Shown here piece after piece: positions 8,143 to 14,983 of a stretch of 64,000 nucleotides of DNA. A program made the position numbers and the translations under genes. This stretch comes from Bhargavaea cecembensis (GTDB lineage Bacteria > Bacillota > Bacilli > Bacillales_A > Planococcaceae): NCBI RefSeq assembly GCF_000826125.2, contig NZ_LN651371.1, positions 110,107 to 174,106 on the forward strand, read 5' to 3'. Every line of letters starts with the position of its first letter. Within the stretch, counting starts at the first letter, position 1. A model generated the notes under the pieces. It was not told where the DNA came from, made no database searches, and saw only the letters and a program-made list of their open reading frames with translations.

Positions 8143-9336
8143 ATGAATCCGATCGAATCCATCCAGGAATCCATGTTCACCGACGCATTCCGGAAAAACC
8201 CCTATCCCGCGTATGCTGCGCTCCGCGACGAGGCCCCCGTCTTTCGCAAAATCCTGCCCGACGGCAACCGTGCCTGGTTCATCACGCGCTATGAGGATGC
8301 CATAGAGGCATTGCGGGAGCCGCGGTTCATCAAGGATTTCTCCAAGCTCTACGGAGGCTCTCCCGAATACAAAAGCGTGTTCACGCAGAACATGCTGTTT
8401 GCGGACATGCCGGAGCATAAGCGGCTTCGGAATCTCGTGTCGAGCGCATTCACCCCGAAGATGATCAACGGCATGCGGGACCGCATCCAGGAAATCGCCG
8501 ATGAGCTGCTCGATGAGATGGAGGGAAAAGAACGCGTCGACCTGATCGATGAACTCGCCTTCCCGCTCCCGATCATCGTCATCTGCGAAATCCTCGGCAT
8601 TCCCGCAGAAGACCGGGACAATTTCCGGATCTGGTCCAACGCCATGATCGAGGGTTCGGGCGGAGACTACGCCGGCGATATCGGACAGCATATGCAGGCG
8701 TTCGTGGAGTATCTCGGGAAGCGGTTCGCGATGCTGAGGGAGCATCCTGCCGACGACCTGATCAGCCGGCTCATCATCGCCGAAGAAGAAGGCGACCGGC
8801 TGACCGAGCAGGAGCTGTACGGCGTCGTCTCGCTGCTCATCATCGCCGGCCATGAAACGACGGTGAACCTCATCAGCAACGGCGTCATGACGTTGTTGCA
8901 GCACCCGGACCAGCTAAAGCTGCTGAAGGAACAGCCGGACCTGATCAAGAAGGCGGTCGAGGAAATCCTCCGCTTTGACGGGCCCGTCGAGTTCAGCACG
9001 TCCAGATGGGCCGGTGAGGATTTGGAGTTCAAGGGACAGCTGATGAAGAAAGGCGACCTCGTCATCATCATCCTGAACTCTGCCGACCATGACCCGGAAA
9101 AGTTCGACGATCCGGAAGTCTTTGACATCACGAGGAAGAAAAGCGTCCACCTCGCATTCGGATTCGGCATCCACACCTGCCTCGGCGCCCCGCTTGCCCG
9201 CCTGGAAGGCGAAATTGCCATCAGCTCATTCTTCAACCGCTTTCCGGAGAGCCGCCTGGGGACAGTGCCTGACGAGCTGGAGTGGCGGCCGGGCATGATC
9301 GTGAGAGGCGTGAAGGAACTGCCGGTGATCCTGTGA
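8143..9336 (+). CDS. Cytochrome P450 (bacterial class I, CYP107/CYP109-like)
   Basis: A 397-residue soluble haem monooxygenase. Diagnostic elements are all present: I-helix oxygen-binding motif AGHETT near residue 241, the K-helix EEILR (ExxR), and the haem loop FGFGIHTCLGAPLAR with the axial cysteine. The length and the lack of a membrane anchor fit bacterial P450s that take electrons from a ferredoxin or flavodoxin; no redox partner is encoded nearby. The closest types by motif are the CYP107/CYP109 enzymes of Bacillus that oxidise fatty acids or polyketides, but the substrate is unknown. AGAGGAGGA precedes the ATG. It is monocistronic with a terminator at 9359-9388. Confidence 0.92.
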   Translation: MNPIESIQESMFTDAFRKNPYPAYAALRDEAPVFRKILPDGNRAWFITRYEDAIEALREPRFIKDFSKLYGGSPEYKSVFTQNMLFADMPEHKRLRNLVSSAFTPKMINGMRDRIQEIADELLDEMEGKERVDLIDELAFPLPIIVICEILGIPAEDRDNFRIWSNAMIEGSGGDYAGDIGQHMQAFVEYLGKRFAMLREHPADDLISRLIIAEEEGDRLTEQELYGVVSLLIIAGHETTVNLISNGVMTLLQHPDQLKLLKEQPDLIKKAVEEILRFDGPVEFSTSRWAGEDLEFKGQLMKKGDLVIIILNSADHDPEKFDDPEVFDITRKKSVHLAFGFGIHTCLGAPLARLEGEIAISSFFNRFPESRLGTVPDELEWRPGMIVRGVKELPVIL

Positions 9337-9358
9337 AAGCGGAATGTATGCGATAACC

Positions 9359-9388
9359 AGCACCCGTCGGGACGGGTGCTTTTTATTT
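9359..9388 (+). terminator. Terminator of P450 gene
   Basis: AGCACCCGTC and GACGGGTGCT form a 10-bp stem followed by TTTTATTT. Confidence 0.9.
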
Positions 9389-9422
9389 CCAAATGAAAAA
9401 GGCGTGACAAGTCATTATGCGC

Positions 9423-9863
9423 CTACAAATCCAGTGTCTTCTTAAAGACATAGCTGACCTTGTCATATCCCATTTTTTCTTCGTAGAACCGATGGGCGTC
9501 GGTTCGCTGCAGTCCCGACGATAAGGCAACACTTTGATAGCCGTTATTCTCTGCCCAGTCATGCACATAGGAAAGAAGCTTTTCGCCGTACCCGGTTGAG
9601 CGTCTGGTTTCATCCGTCACCAAGTCACATACCCATACGAACCGCCCGTAATAAAGAGTGATCATCGGCTTGAATCCGGTAACCGCCACGAGATTCCCCT
9701 GATCATACAGCGCAAACAATCTGTACATGTCCCTCTGCATCGCCTCTGTCACCAGACCAAGATAAGTTTCTTCACCAAGATGCGTGCGCAATTGATTCAT
9801 TACGGGAAACGCTTCCAGTATTTCTTTGTCGGTTTTGAGTTCACGGATCGACAGTGTGTCCAT
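9423..9863 (-). CDS. GNAT-family N-acetyltransferase
   Basis: A 146-residue protein with the GNAT fold: a beta-rich centre (VAVTGFKPMITLYYGRFVWV), the acetyl-CoA loop region VTDETRRSTGYGEKLLSYVH, and the C-terminal YEEKMGYDKVSYVFKK segment. The pyrophosphate-binding loop RSTGYG is close to the R/Q-x-x-G-x-G/A consensus. The acceptor substrate is unknown. The gene is the last of a run of minus-strand genes and has moderately lower G+C than the P450 gene next to it. Confidence 0.8.
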   Translation of the reverse strand: MDTLSIRELKTDKEILEAFPVMNQLRTHLGEETYLGLVTEAMQRDMYRLFALYDQGNLVAVTGFKPMITLYYGRFVWVCDLVTDETRRSTGYGEKLLSYVHDWAENNGYQSVALSSGLQRTDAHRFYEEKMGYDKVSYVFKKTLDL

Positions 9864-9935
9864 TGAGAATCCTCCTTTTCACCTTATGTCTCCCCGGCAT
9901 TCCAGCCTGGCGAACCTTGCAGTTGTTCCGGTTCT

Positions 9936-10112
9936 TTACTGTTTATTCGGGAACAGCTTATTCCCGATCAAGCTTCCGATCCACGCTGAGACTCCAGCCA
10001 CCACGGCCGTAATAAAAAAGTTGGTATCAGGTACAAGAAAATAATAAAGAAACATGATCACACCTACAAATACACCGGTAAACAGAGCCGTCCCAACACT
10101 CCCTTTTTCCAT
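9936..10112 (-). CDS. Small membrane protein, two transmembrane segments
   Basis: A 58-residue protein with two predicted membrane helices (VGTALFTGVFVGVIMFLYYF, then a second around ITAVVAGVSAWIGSLIG) and a short charged tail. The ATG at 10110-10112 is preferred over the GTG three codons upstream because AGGTGA is correctly spaced before it. The function is unknown. Confidence 0.6.
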   Translation of the reverse strand: MEKGSVGTALFTGVFVGVIMFLYYFLVPDTNFFITAVVAGVSAWIGSLIGNKLFPNKQ

Positions 10113-10185
10113 ATCTGTCACCTCAATTTCACAGTAATCTTTCTTGCTTGGTCAGTCGCGCGAAGAAATTGTATCGAGCCTTACA

Positions 10186-10644
10186 TTAATGCCAATCAAA
10201 CGGTGTATACTCCGTTACTTCCCATTTCAAATTCTCGGAAAACAAGATCATCTCGACCGCGTTTATATAATCATCTGTAATCTTGTATCGATTGGAACCG
10301 ATCATCACGCTGTTCCCATCAAAGCCCATATTGTAGGTTCCCTGGTCAGTTTCAAACACCATCGTGCTGGTGATGAGTGGCAGTTCATACGTCGAGATCT
10401 CCTTCATTTTCATTTGGATCGTCAAAAACCTTTCAATCAATGCCTCGCTTTTGATTTCTGTATGAACAGATTTCGTTATATATGGAATATCGCTGTAAAC
10501 CAAAATTCGCTCAACTTGTTCATTCTCACCGATGAGGTCTGCGATCAATTCTTCATAAGTTGTTTTCTTGGAATGGTCATATAGGTAGTAGCCGACAGTA
10601 AGGACCAGGACTATGGCCAGAGCCGCGATCCTCTTTTTATCCAT
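10186..10644 (-). CDS. Membrane-anchored hypothetical protein
   Basis: A 152-residue protein with an N-terminal signal anchor (KKRIAALAIVLVLTVGYYLY) and an extracytoplasmic domain of mixed alpha/beta character. I do not recognise the domain. The start MDKKRIAAL is chosen because AAGGGGGA precedes it; the longer frame overlaps the upstream gene. It follows the 62-residue membrane protein by 13 bp and is probably its operon partner. Confidence 0.6.
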   Translation of the reverse strand: MDKKRIAALAIVLVLTVGYYLYDHSKKTTYEELIADLIGENEQVERILVYSDIPYITKSVHTEIKSEALIERFLTIQMKMKEISTYELPLITSTMVFETDQGTYNMGFDGNSVMIGSNRYKITDDYINAVEMILFSENLKWEVTEYTPFDWH

Positions 10645-10657
10645 GCGCCCATCCCCC

Positions 10658-10846
10658 TTACTTTTTTTGCTCCCCTTGGAACACTCCAAAAGCGACAATT
10701 CCCAGCATCAGTCCCGCTCCGGATCCTAATGCGATGGCGAATACTCGGGAAACCGGTTCCATGAATATCCCCAAAAGCACACCGGCCGCAGTGCCGATCA
10801 TCATTCCAAACGGGATGAACATGGTGATCCAATCTTTTCTTTTCAT
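10658..10846 (-). CDS. Small membrane protein, two transmembrane segments
   Basis: A 62-residue protein beginning MKRKDWITMFIPFGMMIGTA with two glycine-rich membrane helices and a short lysine-rich C-terminus. The glycine pattern resembles small transporter-like or phage-type membrane proteins, but no family is recognised. AAGGGGC lies upstream of the ATG. Likely co-transcribed with the gene at 10186-10644. Confidence 0.6.
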   Translation of the reverse strand: MKRKDWITMFIPFGMMIGTAAGVLLGIFMEPVSRVFAIALGSGAGLMLGIVAFGVFQGEQKK

Positions 10847-10973
10847 CTTGGTGCAGCCCCTTCTCGGAATTTCATCGTATGTCCTTTCCTGTCCTTCCTA
10901 CATAGTCTCTGTTTCGCTCCCCGCTCATCGGGAAGACTAGCATTGTAGACAAATTCAACAGGAGGTCGATCCA

Positions 10974-11303
10974 ATGCCACACGAACAGTACCAGGAACTT
11001 CTCAGTGTACTCCATGAATGCATGGAAGCCTGCAATCACTGCTTTGACGCCTGCCTAAAAGAAGAAGACGTCAAGATGATGGCCGAGTGTATCCGGCTCG
11101 ACCGCGAATGTGCGGACATGTGCAGCTATCTGGAATCCGCCATTTCCCGCAACTCCCCGTTCGTTGCGCAGCTCGCCAAAGTGTGCGCAGAAATCTGCGA
11201 AGCCTGCGGCAATGAATGCAAGAAGCACGACCATGAGCACTGCCAGAAGTGTGCGGAAGCCTGCATGAAATGTGCAGAGGCATGCCGTAATGCAGCTGCC
11301 TGA
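10974..11303 (+). CDS. Four-helix-bundle copper-binding protein (Csp/YhjQ-like)
   Basis: A 109-residue cysteine-rich protein. Cysteines recur in helical spacing (ECMEACNHCFDAC, ECADMC, VCAEICEACGNEC, HCQKCAEACMKCAEACRN), the pattern of Csp-type copper-storage proteins and Bacillus YhjQ. In such proteins the cysteines line the inside of a four-helix bundle and bind many Cu(I) ions. No signal peptide is visible, so this is a cytosolic Csp3-like form. AGGAGG precedes the ATG. Monocistronic with a terminator at 11320-11347; no copper regulator lies nearby. Confidence 0.82.
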   Translation: MPHEQYQELLSVLHECMEACNHCFDACLKEEDVKMMAECIRLDRECADMCSYLESAISRNSPFVAQLAKVCAEICEACGNECKKHDHEHCQKCAEACMKCAEACRNAAA

Positions 11304-11319
11304 TACGTATATGGACCGA

Positions 11320-11347
11320 GAAAGCTCCTGAACAGGGGCTTTCTTTT
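11320..11347 (+). terminator. Terminator of Csp-like gene
   Basis: GAAAGCTCCTG and CAGGGGCTTTC pair with one G-T and are followed by T5. Confidence 0.85.
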
Positions 11348-11453
11348 TGGCCAGCTTTGTCGGTGAGCTGAAACCTATTGAGGAGCCAAATCGTAAAGAA
11401 TAGCAGTGAACAAATTCAGATATGTAAATACGAAAATGAAAGGGTTTGACTTC

Positions 11454-11714
11454 ATGGAACTTCCCCTGTTCGCCTCATTGTTGGTAAATATTGGACTTCT
11501 GCTTATCGTTTTCGGCCAATCCAAGAGAATCAAGATCTTGCAGGCAGAGAAAAAACGAGCCCTGCCCTATGAAAAAGATCAAGAGCTGATCAAATTGGTA
11601 AGAGAAAAAATCGATACCGTCGGCGACGTTAAAACCGTGAAATTCTTGAGAGAGACAAGAGGCATGTCGATGATTGATGCCAAGCATTTCGTGGATTCGG
11701 TGAAAAGTCAATAA
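11454..11714 (+). CDS. Membrane-anchored protein with ribosomal L7/L12 C-terminal-like domain
   Basis: An 86-residue protein with an N-terminal membrane helix (LFASLLVNIGLLLIVFG), a short charged linker and a C-terminal KTVKFLRETRGMSMIDAKHF segment. That segment follows the KIxVIKxVRxxTxLGLKEAK pattern of the L7/L12 C-terminal domain. Such small anchored proteins occur in Bacillales; their role is unknown. The ATG at 11454 is chosen because AAAGGG lies nine bases upstream; earlier in-frame starts lack a binding site. Confidence 0.55.
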   Translation: MELPLFASLLVNIGLLLIVFGQSKRIKILQAEKKRALPYEKDQELIKLVREKIDTVGDVKTVKFLRETRGMSMIDAKHFVDSVKSQ

Positions 11715-11859
11715 CATGCACCCAGTGCGCTCTTGTTATTGGGCTCCATCATCTTGATGCATTCCGGTCTCATTCACATTCCTCTATTTTACGAGTAACC
11801 ACAGGAAAATTCACCTAGATCCACAGTCGAAACAATCAGGCGGTGAGTGCAGCTGGCTT

Positions 11860-11964
11860 CCAGTTACACTCGCCGCCTTTCCGATGACACTCGTGTCCCT
11901 TCCGATGACACTCAGCCCCTTTCCGATTACACTCGCGCCCCTTCGGATGACACTCGGCATTAAA
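11860..11964 (-). repeat. 21-bp tandem repeat array B (5 units)
   Basis: Units start at 11860, 11881, 11902, 11923 and 11944. On the minus strand each contains GAGTGTCATCGG or a close variant followed by a G-rich part. The last unit runs into the stop region of the degraded arr copy. Confidence 0.85.
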
Positions 11965-12090
11965 ATTGTATGGTCGGATTGCCCGGGAATCGCTTATCGG
12001 TGACGTTCGGATCGTTCTCGAATTCGCCCAGCGGCTCGACGATATAAATTCTTTCTTCCACTTCGGATGCAGCCAGTAGCTCCCCCATAC
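11960..12090 (-). pseudogene. Truncated second copy of arr
   Basis: Bases 11972-12077 align without gaps to 12761-12866 inside the arr gene with about eight differences by hand count. The frame encodes ERIYIVEPLGEFENDPNVTD and KRFPGNPT, then stops after three unrelated codons. The HGTK-containing N-terminus and the C-terminus are missing, and the sequence just upstream is out of frame. It is a decayed partial duplication, flanked by repeat array B on one side and the 12105-12554 gene on the other. Confidence 0.85.
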
Positions 12091-12104
12091 GCCAATCCCG
12101 CCCA

Positions 12105-12554
12105 TTAAAGGATCACCCCGTATCTATTCCGCTTTCCCATCCAGGAGCTTGCATCCCGCCACTTCAACTTCTCTGAAGAAATCCAGCTTACATTTGGAAA
12201 GCGCTCCTTCTCTTCATATATCCAATCGCCATCTTCAGCCCAATAGAATAGACCATTCCTGAAGTATAATTGGGCCTCATAGATAAGAGAGTCCTCATTG
12301 GCTGCACGTGGGGCAAGATGAAATGTTGTGACACCTCCGAAAAGCAGTTCAATCGCCGAAGGGCCTTTCCATTGCCTCTGAAAAAGGAACCGGGCCTTTG
12401 TATCACGCTCATCTGACATGTGCATGGCCAGATCGGAGTCTACAAACGCCTCGGTCCACAGATAGGATTCCTTCAAACAGCTGTCGTGGAAATGATCAAA
12501 TCGTTCCAACAAGTGGTCAATATCTTTTCTCTCCCTGATTTCAATCCAATCCAC
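12105..12554 (-). CDS. Conserved hypothetical protein
   Basis: A 149-residue soluble protein beginning VDWIEIRERKDIDHLLERFD (V read as Met). It has a central FQRQWKGPSAIELLFGGVTT block and ends with a WRDASSWMG motif. The pattern is familiar from uncharacterised Bacillales proteins, but I cannot name the family. A GTG start at 12552-12554 is preferred because GGAGG lies five bases upstream; the longest frame starts four codons earlier at TTG. It lies between the intact arr gene and its degraded copy. Confidence 0.6.
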   Translation of the reverse strand: MDWIEIRERKDIDHLLERFDHFHDSCLKESYLWTEAFVDSDLAMHMSDERDTKARFLFQRQWKGPSAIELLFGGVTTFHLAPRAANEDSLIYEAQLYFRNGLFYWAEDGDWIYEEKERFPNVSWISSEKLKWRDASSWMGKRNRYGVIL

Positions 12555-12619
12555 GAATTCCTCCAATCCTATCTCTCCTCACTTTCTCTGAGTTCGCGCT
12601 TATGGAGTCAGTCTCCGGC

Positions 12620-13015
12620 TCAATCCTCTATGACCGCTTTCCCTTCTTCCCGCAGTTTTTGCAGCGAGGTGACCATATGATTAATCTGCTCGTCGGAATG
12701 CCGTTCCCACGCTCCCATTTCCGCCACGATCTTCAGCGGAGACTTGGAACGATAGGAACGGGTCGGATTGCCCGGGAATCGCTTGTCGGTGACGTTCGGA
12801 TCGTTCTCGAATTGGCCCAGCGGCTCGACGAGGTAAATTCTCTCTTTCTCTTCGGATGCAGCCAGTTCGGCCCCCCACTTGGCCGCGTCCAGCGTGGCGG
12901 TGAAGTAGATATGATTTGATTTCTTGTCCTGGTAGTTCGATTGATACAACGGCTCCAGCAAATCACCGATCTTCAATTCCGCTTTCGTTCCGTGGAAGAA
13001 AGGACCGTGATCCAA
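12620..13015 (-). CDS. arr: Rifampin ADP-ribosyltransferase
   Basis: Arr inactivates rifampicin by transferring ADP-ribose from NAD to the drug. The product shows the family's conserved blocks: GPFFHGTKAELKIGDLLEP, HIYFTATLDAAKWGAELAA, RIYLVEPLGQFENDPNVTDK, RFPGNPTRSYRS, and the C-terminal EEGKAVIED. The start is problematic. The frame given begins at a TTG without a clear binding site. The ATG at 13033-13035, with AGAGGCGG correctly placed upstream, is out of frame by one base. A single inserted base near 13016 would join it as MNDKET...LDHGPFFHG. Either a -1 frameshift or weak TTG initiation is implied. Confidence 0.88.
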   Translation of the reverse strand: MDHGPFFHGTKAELKIGDLLEPLYQSNYQDKKSNHIYFTATLDAAKWGAELAASEEKERIYLVEPLGQFENDPNVTDKRFPGNPTRSYRSKSPLKIVAEMGAWERHSDEQINHMVTSLQKLREEGKAVIED

Positions 13016-13106
13016 TACGTCTCTTTATCATTCATGTCCATCCGCCTCTCTGCTTTATGGATTTACTCTTGGCTGCACGAATAGCATTTCCTGCCAGGAA
13101 TTGCTC

Positions 13107-13712
13107 CTATCGCTCCGCCTTCGCCTTCAGCAAATAAACGACCTCATATGGCTTGATTTCATCCAGATGACTTTCCGGGTCTTCATAAAATTCCGGTGTC
13201 AGCGTCCGCATGCTGCTTTTATTCGAATAGCAGAGATCCCCCAATACTCTTTCTTGTCCGCTCCATTCTTCACTGCCTGTGAAAGGCCCTGAGATGCTTG
13301 ACAGTTTGTCCAGATCAATTGCTTCGTCATCGATATTGATGGAAGATCCTGTGTTTCCCCCGCTTTGAATGCCGAGATAAAAGACATTTTTCTCTTCGAT
13401 GGCGGCGTTTCCGAAAATGATGGTGCCGTTCTGCTCGGCGGGTCCTCCTAGTTGGGCGAGATGTTCATTGACCAGTTGGCCGGATTCGTACTTTTCCACC
13501 CAGACGGTCACATTCTTGAAATCGGCGTCCAATTTAAAGTCAAACACCATTTGACCGTCCGAAAAGGTAGATAGAATCGCACTTTCCCTGTCGGACAGAT
13601 CCGCAGGCTTGATCGTGTTTGTGCCCGCTTTGCTGCAGGCCGACAAAACGATCACCAGCACTGCCGTCAGCATCCATGCCGCGATCCTGAAAGTTTTCCT
13701 AATTCCCCCCAA
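13107..13712 (-). CDS. Putative lipoprotein of unknown function
   Basis: A protein of about 200 residues with a lipoprotein signal: basic start (RKTFRIAAW), hydrophobic helix MLTAVLVIVLSAC and the lipobox L-S-A-C. The mature part is hydrophilic with no recognised domain. The start codon is uncertain: the TTG used here lies in a G-rich stretch, and an ATT (in ATT-AGG-AAA) is placed as a start would be after GGGGGG. It follows the membrane protein gene 13738-14292 closely and is likely in the same operon. Confidence 0.6.
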   Translation of the reverse strand: MGGIRKTFRIAAWMLTAVLVIVLSACSKAGTNTIKPADLSDRESAILSTFSDGQMVFDFKLDADFKNVTVWVEKYESGQLVNEHLAQLGGPAEQNGTIIFGNAAIEEKNVFYLGIQSGGNTGSSINIDDEAIDLDKLSSISGPFTGSEEWSGQERVLGDLCYSNKSSMRTLTPEFYEDPESHLDEIKPYEVVYLLKAKAER

Positions 13713-13737
13713 CCCCCTTCCCTTTATTTTGTTTGGC

Positions 13738-14292
13738 TCAATCGGCAAACTCCTTCAATAAGATATCCATTTCTTTCTCATCGTAGAAGCCGCAGCCGGA
13801 GAAGAACTTTTCAATCTCCATCGTTCCGTAGTCCATGAATTCGCCCATCCTGCATCCTTTCTTTAAAAATTTTATAAACAAGCCAATCAACAACCGGGCA
13901 TATGGAACCGTGACCGGGAGCAGAATGACGGCGTACGCAGTTCCCCAGCCAAGCGTGCCAGCTACATTGAGCGTTTCAAAGCCGCCTCTGCTGATCGCCT
14001 CTCCTAACAGTGCGCCGGCTGTTCCGCTGTATAAAGCAATGAGCAACGCACAGGCCAGACTGATGAACCAAATTTTCTTTGCGAAAAGTTCTTTGTTCCT
14101 TCTGAAGGTTAGTCCAAGCCAGGCGAATGCCACTATGAACGGCGGAATTACGGACATATACAACCATTGCTCTCCCAAAACGGATATGATCCCGCCCGCA
14201 AGCGCCTGGCTGATGAACGAGAACAGCAACACTGTTACAATGCCGGCGCCTGCCCCGAATATCATTCCCTTTATCCCCAAATAGCTTTTCAA
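13738..14292 (-). CDS. Hypothetical membrane protein
   Basis: A 184-residue protein with about four membrane helices: MIFGAGAGIVTVLLFSFISQ, VIPPFIVAFAWLGLTF, KIWFISLACALLIALYSG and AYAVILLPVTVPYARLLIGL. A short soluble acidic tail follows (MEIEKFFSGCGFYDEKE). Start is a TTG at 14290-14292 with AAGGAG nine bases upstream. I recognise no family. It probably forms an operon with the lipoprotein downstream. Confidence 0.6.
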   Translation of the reverse strand: MKSYLGIKGMIFGAGAGIVTVLLFSFISQALAGGIISVLGEQWLYMSVIPPFIVAFAWLGLTFRRNKELFAKKIWFISLACALLIALYSGTAGALLGEAISRGGFETLNVAGTLGWGTAYAVILLPVTVPYARLLIGLFIKFLKKGCRMGEFMDYGTMEIEKFFSGCGFYDEKEMDILLKEFAD

Positions 14293-14311
14293 GGGACGTC
14301 TCTCCTTCCGA

Positions 14312-14572
14312 TCAACTCCGCAACACAATCCCCCTGCCCTCCGGCCCTTCTTCCACGTCAAGCACGAGCAGGTCGGTATCCGTCAACTGGGCATCAACGG
14401 CGACCCGGATGCCTTTGATTGTTTGGACGACATCAAATTCCTGGGGTTCGTCAAATGTGATGGCGAACTGAGGTCCCTGCTCGCCCGCTTCCACTGTGAG
14501 CCGCAGTCCACCGAGGCCCCGTTCATTCAAGAATGATTCCAGAAGCTCCTTCGCTTCGTCTGTGATCATCAT
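14312..14572 (-). CDS. HesB/IscA-like small protein lacking the cluster-binding cysteines
   Basis: An 86-residue soluble acidic protein. The pattern ITDEAKELLESFL, then LRLTVEAGEQGPQFAITFDE and a C-terminal half with VAVDAQLTDTDLLVLDVEEG, resembles the HesB/IscA fold found in Fe-S assembly scaffolds. It contains no cysteine at all, so it cannot bind an iron-sulfur cluster in the usual way. Such cysteine-free members are known in Bacilli without an assigned role. The family call is from memory of the pattern only. Confidence 0.5.
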   Translation of the reverse strand: MMITDEAKELLESFLNERGLGGLRLTVEAGEQGPQFAITFDEPQEFDVVQTIKGIRVAVDAQLTDTDLLVLDVEEGPEGRGIVLRS

Positions 14573-14640
14573 CTCTCTATCCCACCTTGTCTGTGTTCTG
14601 GTGCCTTCATTATAACGGAGTCCGTATTCCGTCGGCGATT

Positions 14641-14711
14641 TTCACGGATGCTTTTCCGGCAGCGGGATTTTCGCGGATGCAAAAGGCGGTTTCGCGGAGG
14701 CTTCCCGTCCC
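14641..14711 (-). repeat. Degenerate 21-bp repeat remnant C
   Basis: On the minus strand the word GCATCCGYGAAAA recurs: TTCRCGGATGC occurs at 14641 and 14670, and a decayed TTCGCGGAGGC at 14691, with spacings of 29 and 21 bp. It looks like a worn member of the GAAA-type arrays, lying between the HesB-like gene and the export operon. Confidence 0.45.
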
Positions 14712-14983
14712 GTTCGGTTTCCTTTTCAAATTCATCGGCAAACCTGCAAAGTCTCTACTAAAAACATCAAAAATATAATAGCTGTTTACTCGGATTCTAT
14801 CGTATAATGTAGATGAGGGTCACTTATCCAGTCTCTGCTAGTTTTTTGTGAACGGATGTATCGGGACTGGCAAGGGTCCTTCTTTTTTTCATGCCGAAAA
14901 AACTTAACATTCGCATGAAATGTTTCACCGCCGGCACCAAATATAGAGAAGCTGGCGGTGGCGATCAGAAGGAGGGGGAAAGA

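Noticed and set aside
11836-12105. 89-codon minus frame ECHRKG-repeat protein
   Set aside because: It combines array B with the out-of-frame arr remnant; not a gene.
14803-14983. Attenuator or riboswitch in front of the MacAB-type operon
   Set aside because: There is a TATAAT at 14803, a CCAGTC/GACTGG pair and a T run at 14883-14889, but the hairpin directly before the T run is weak and no known riboswitch motif was found.
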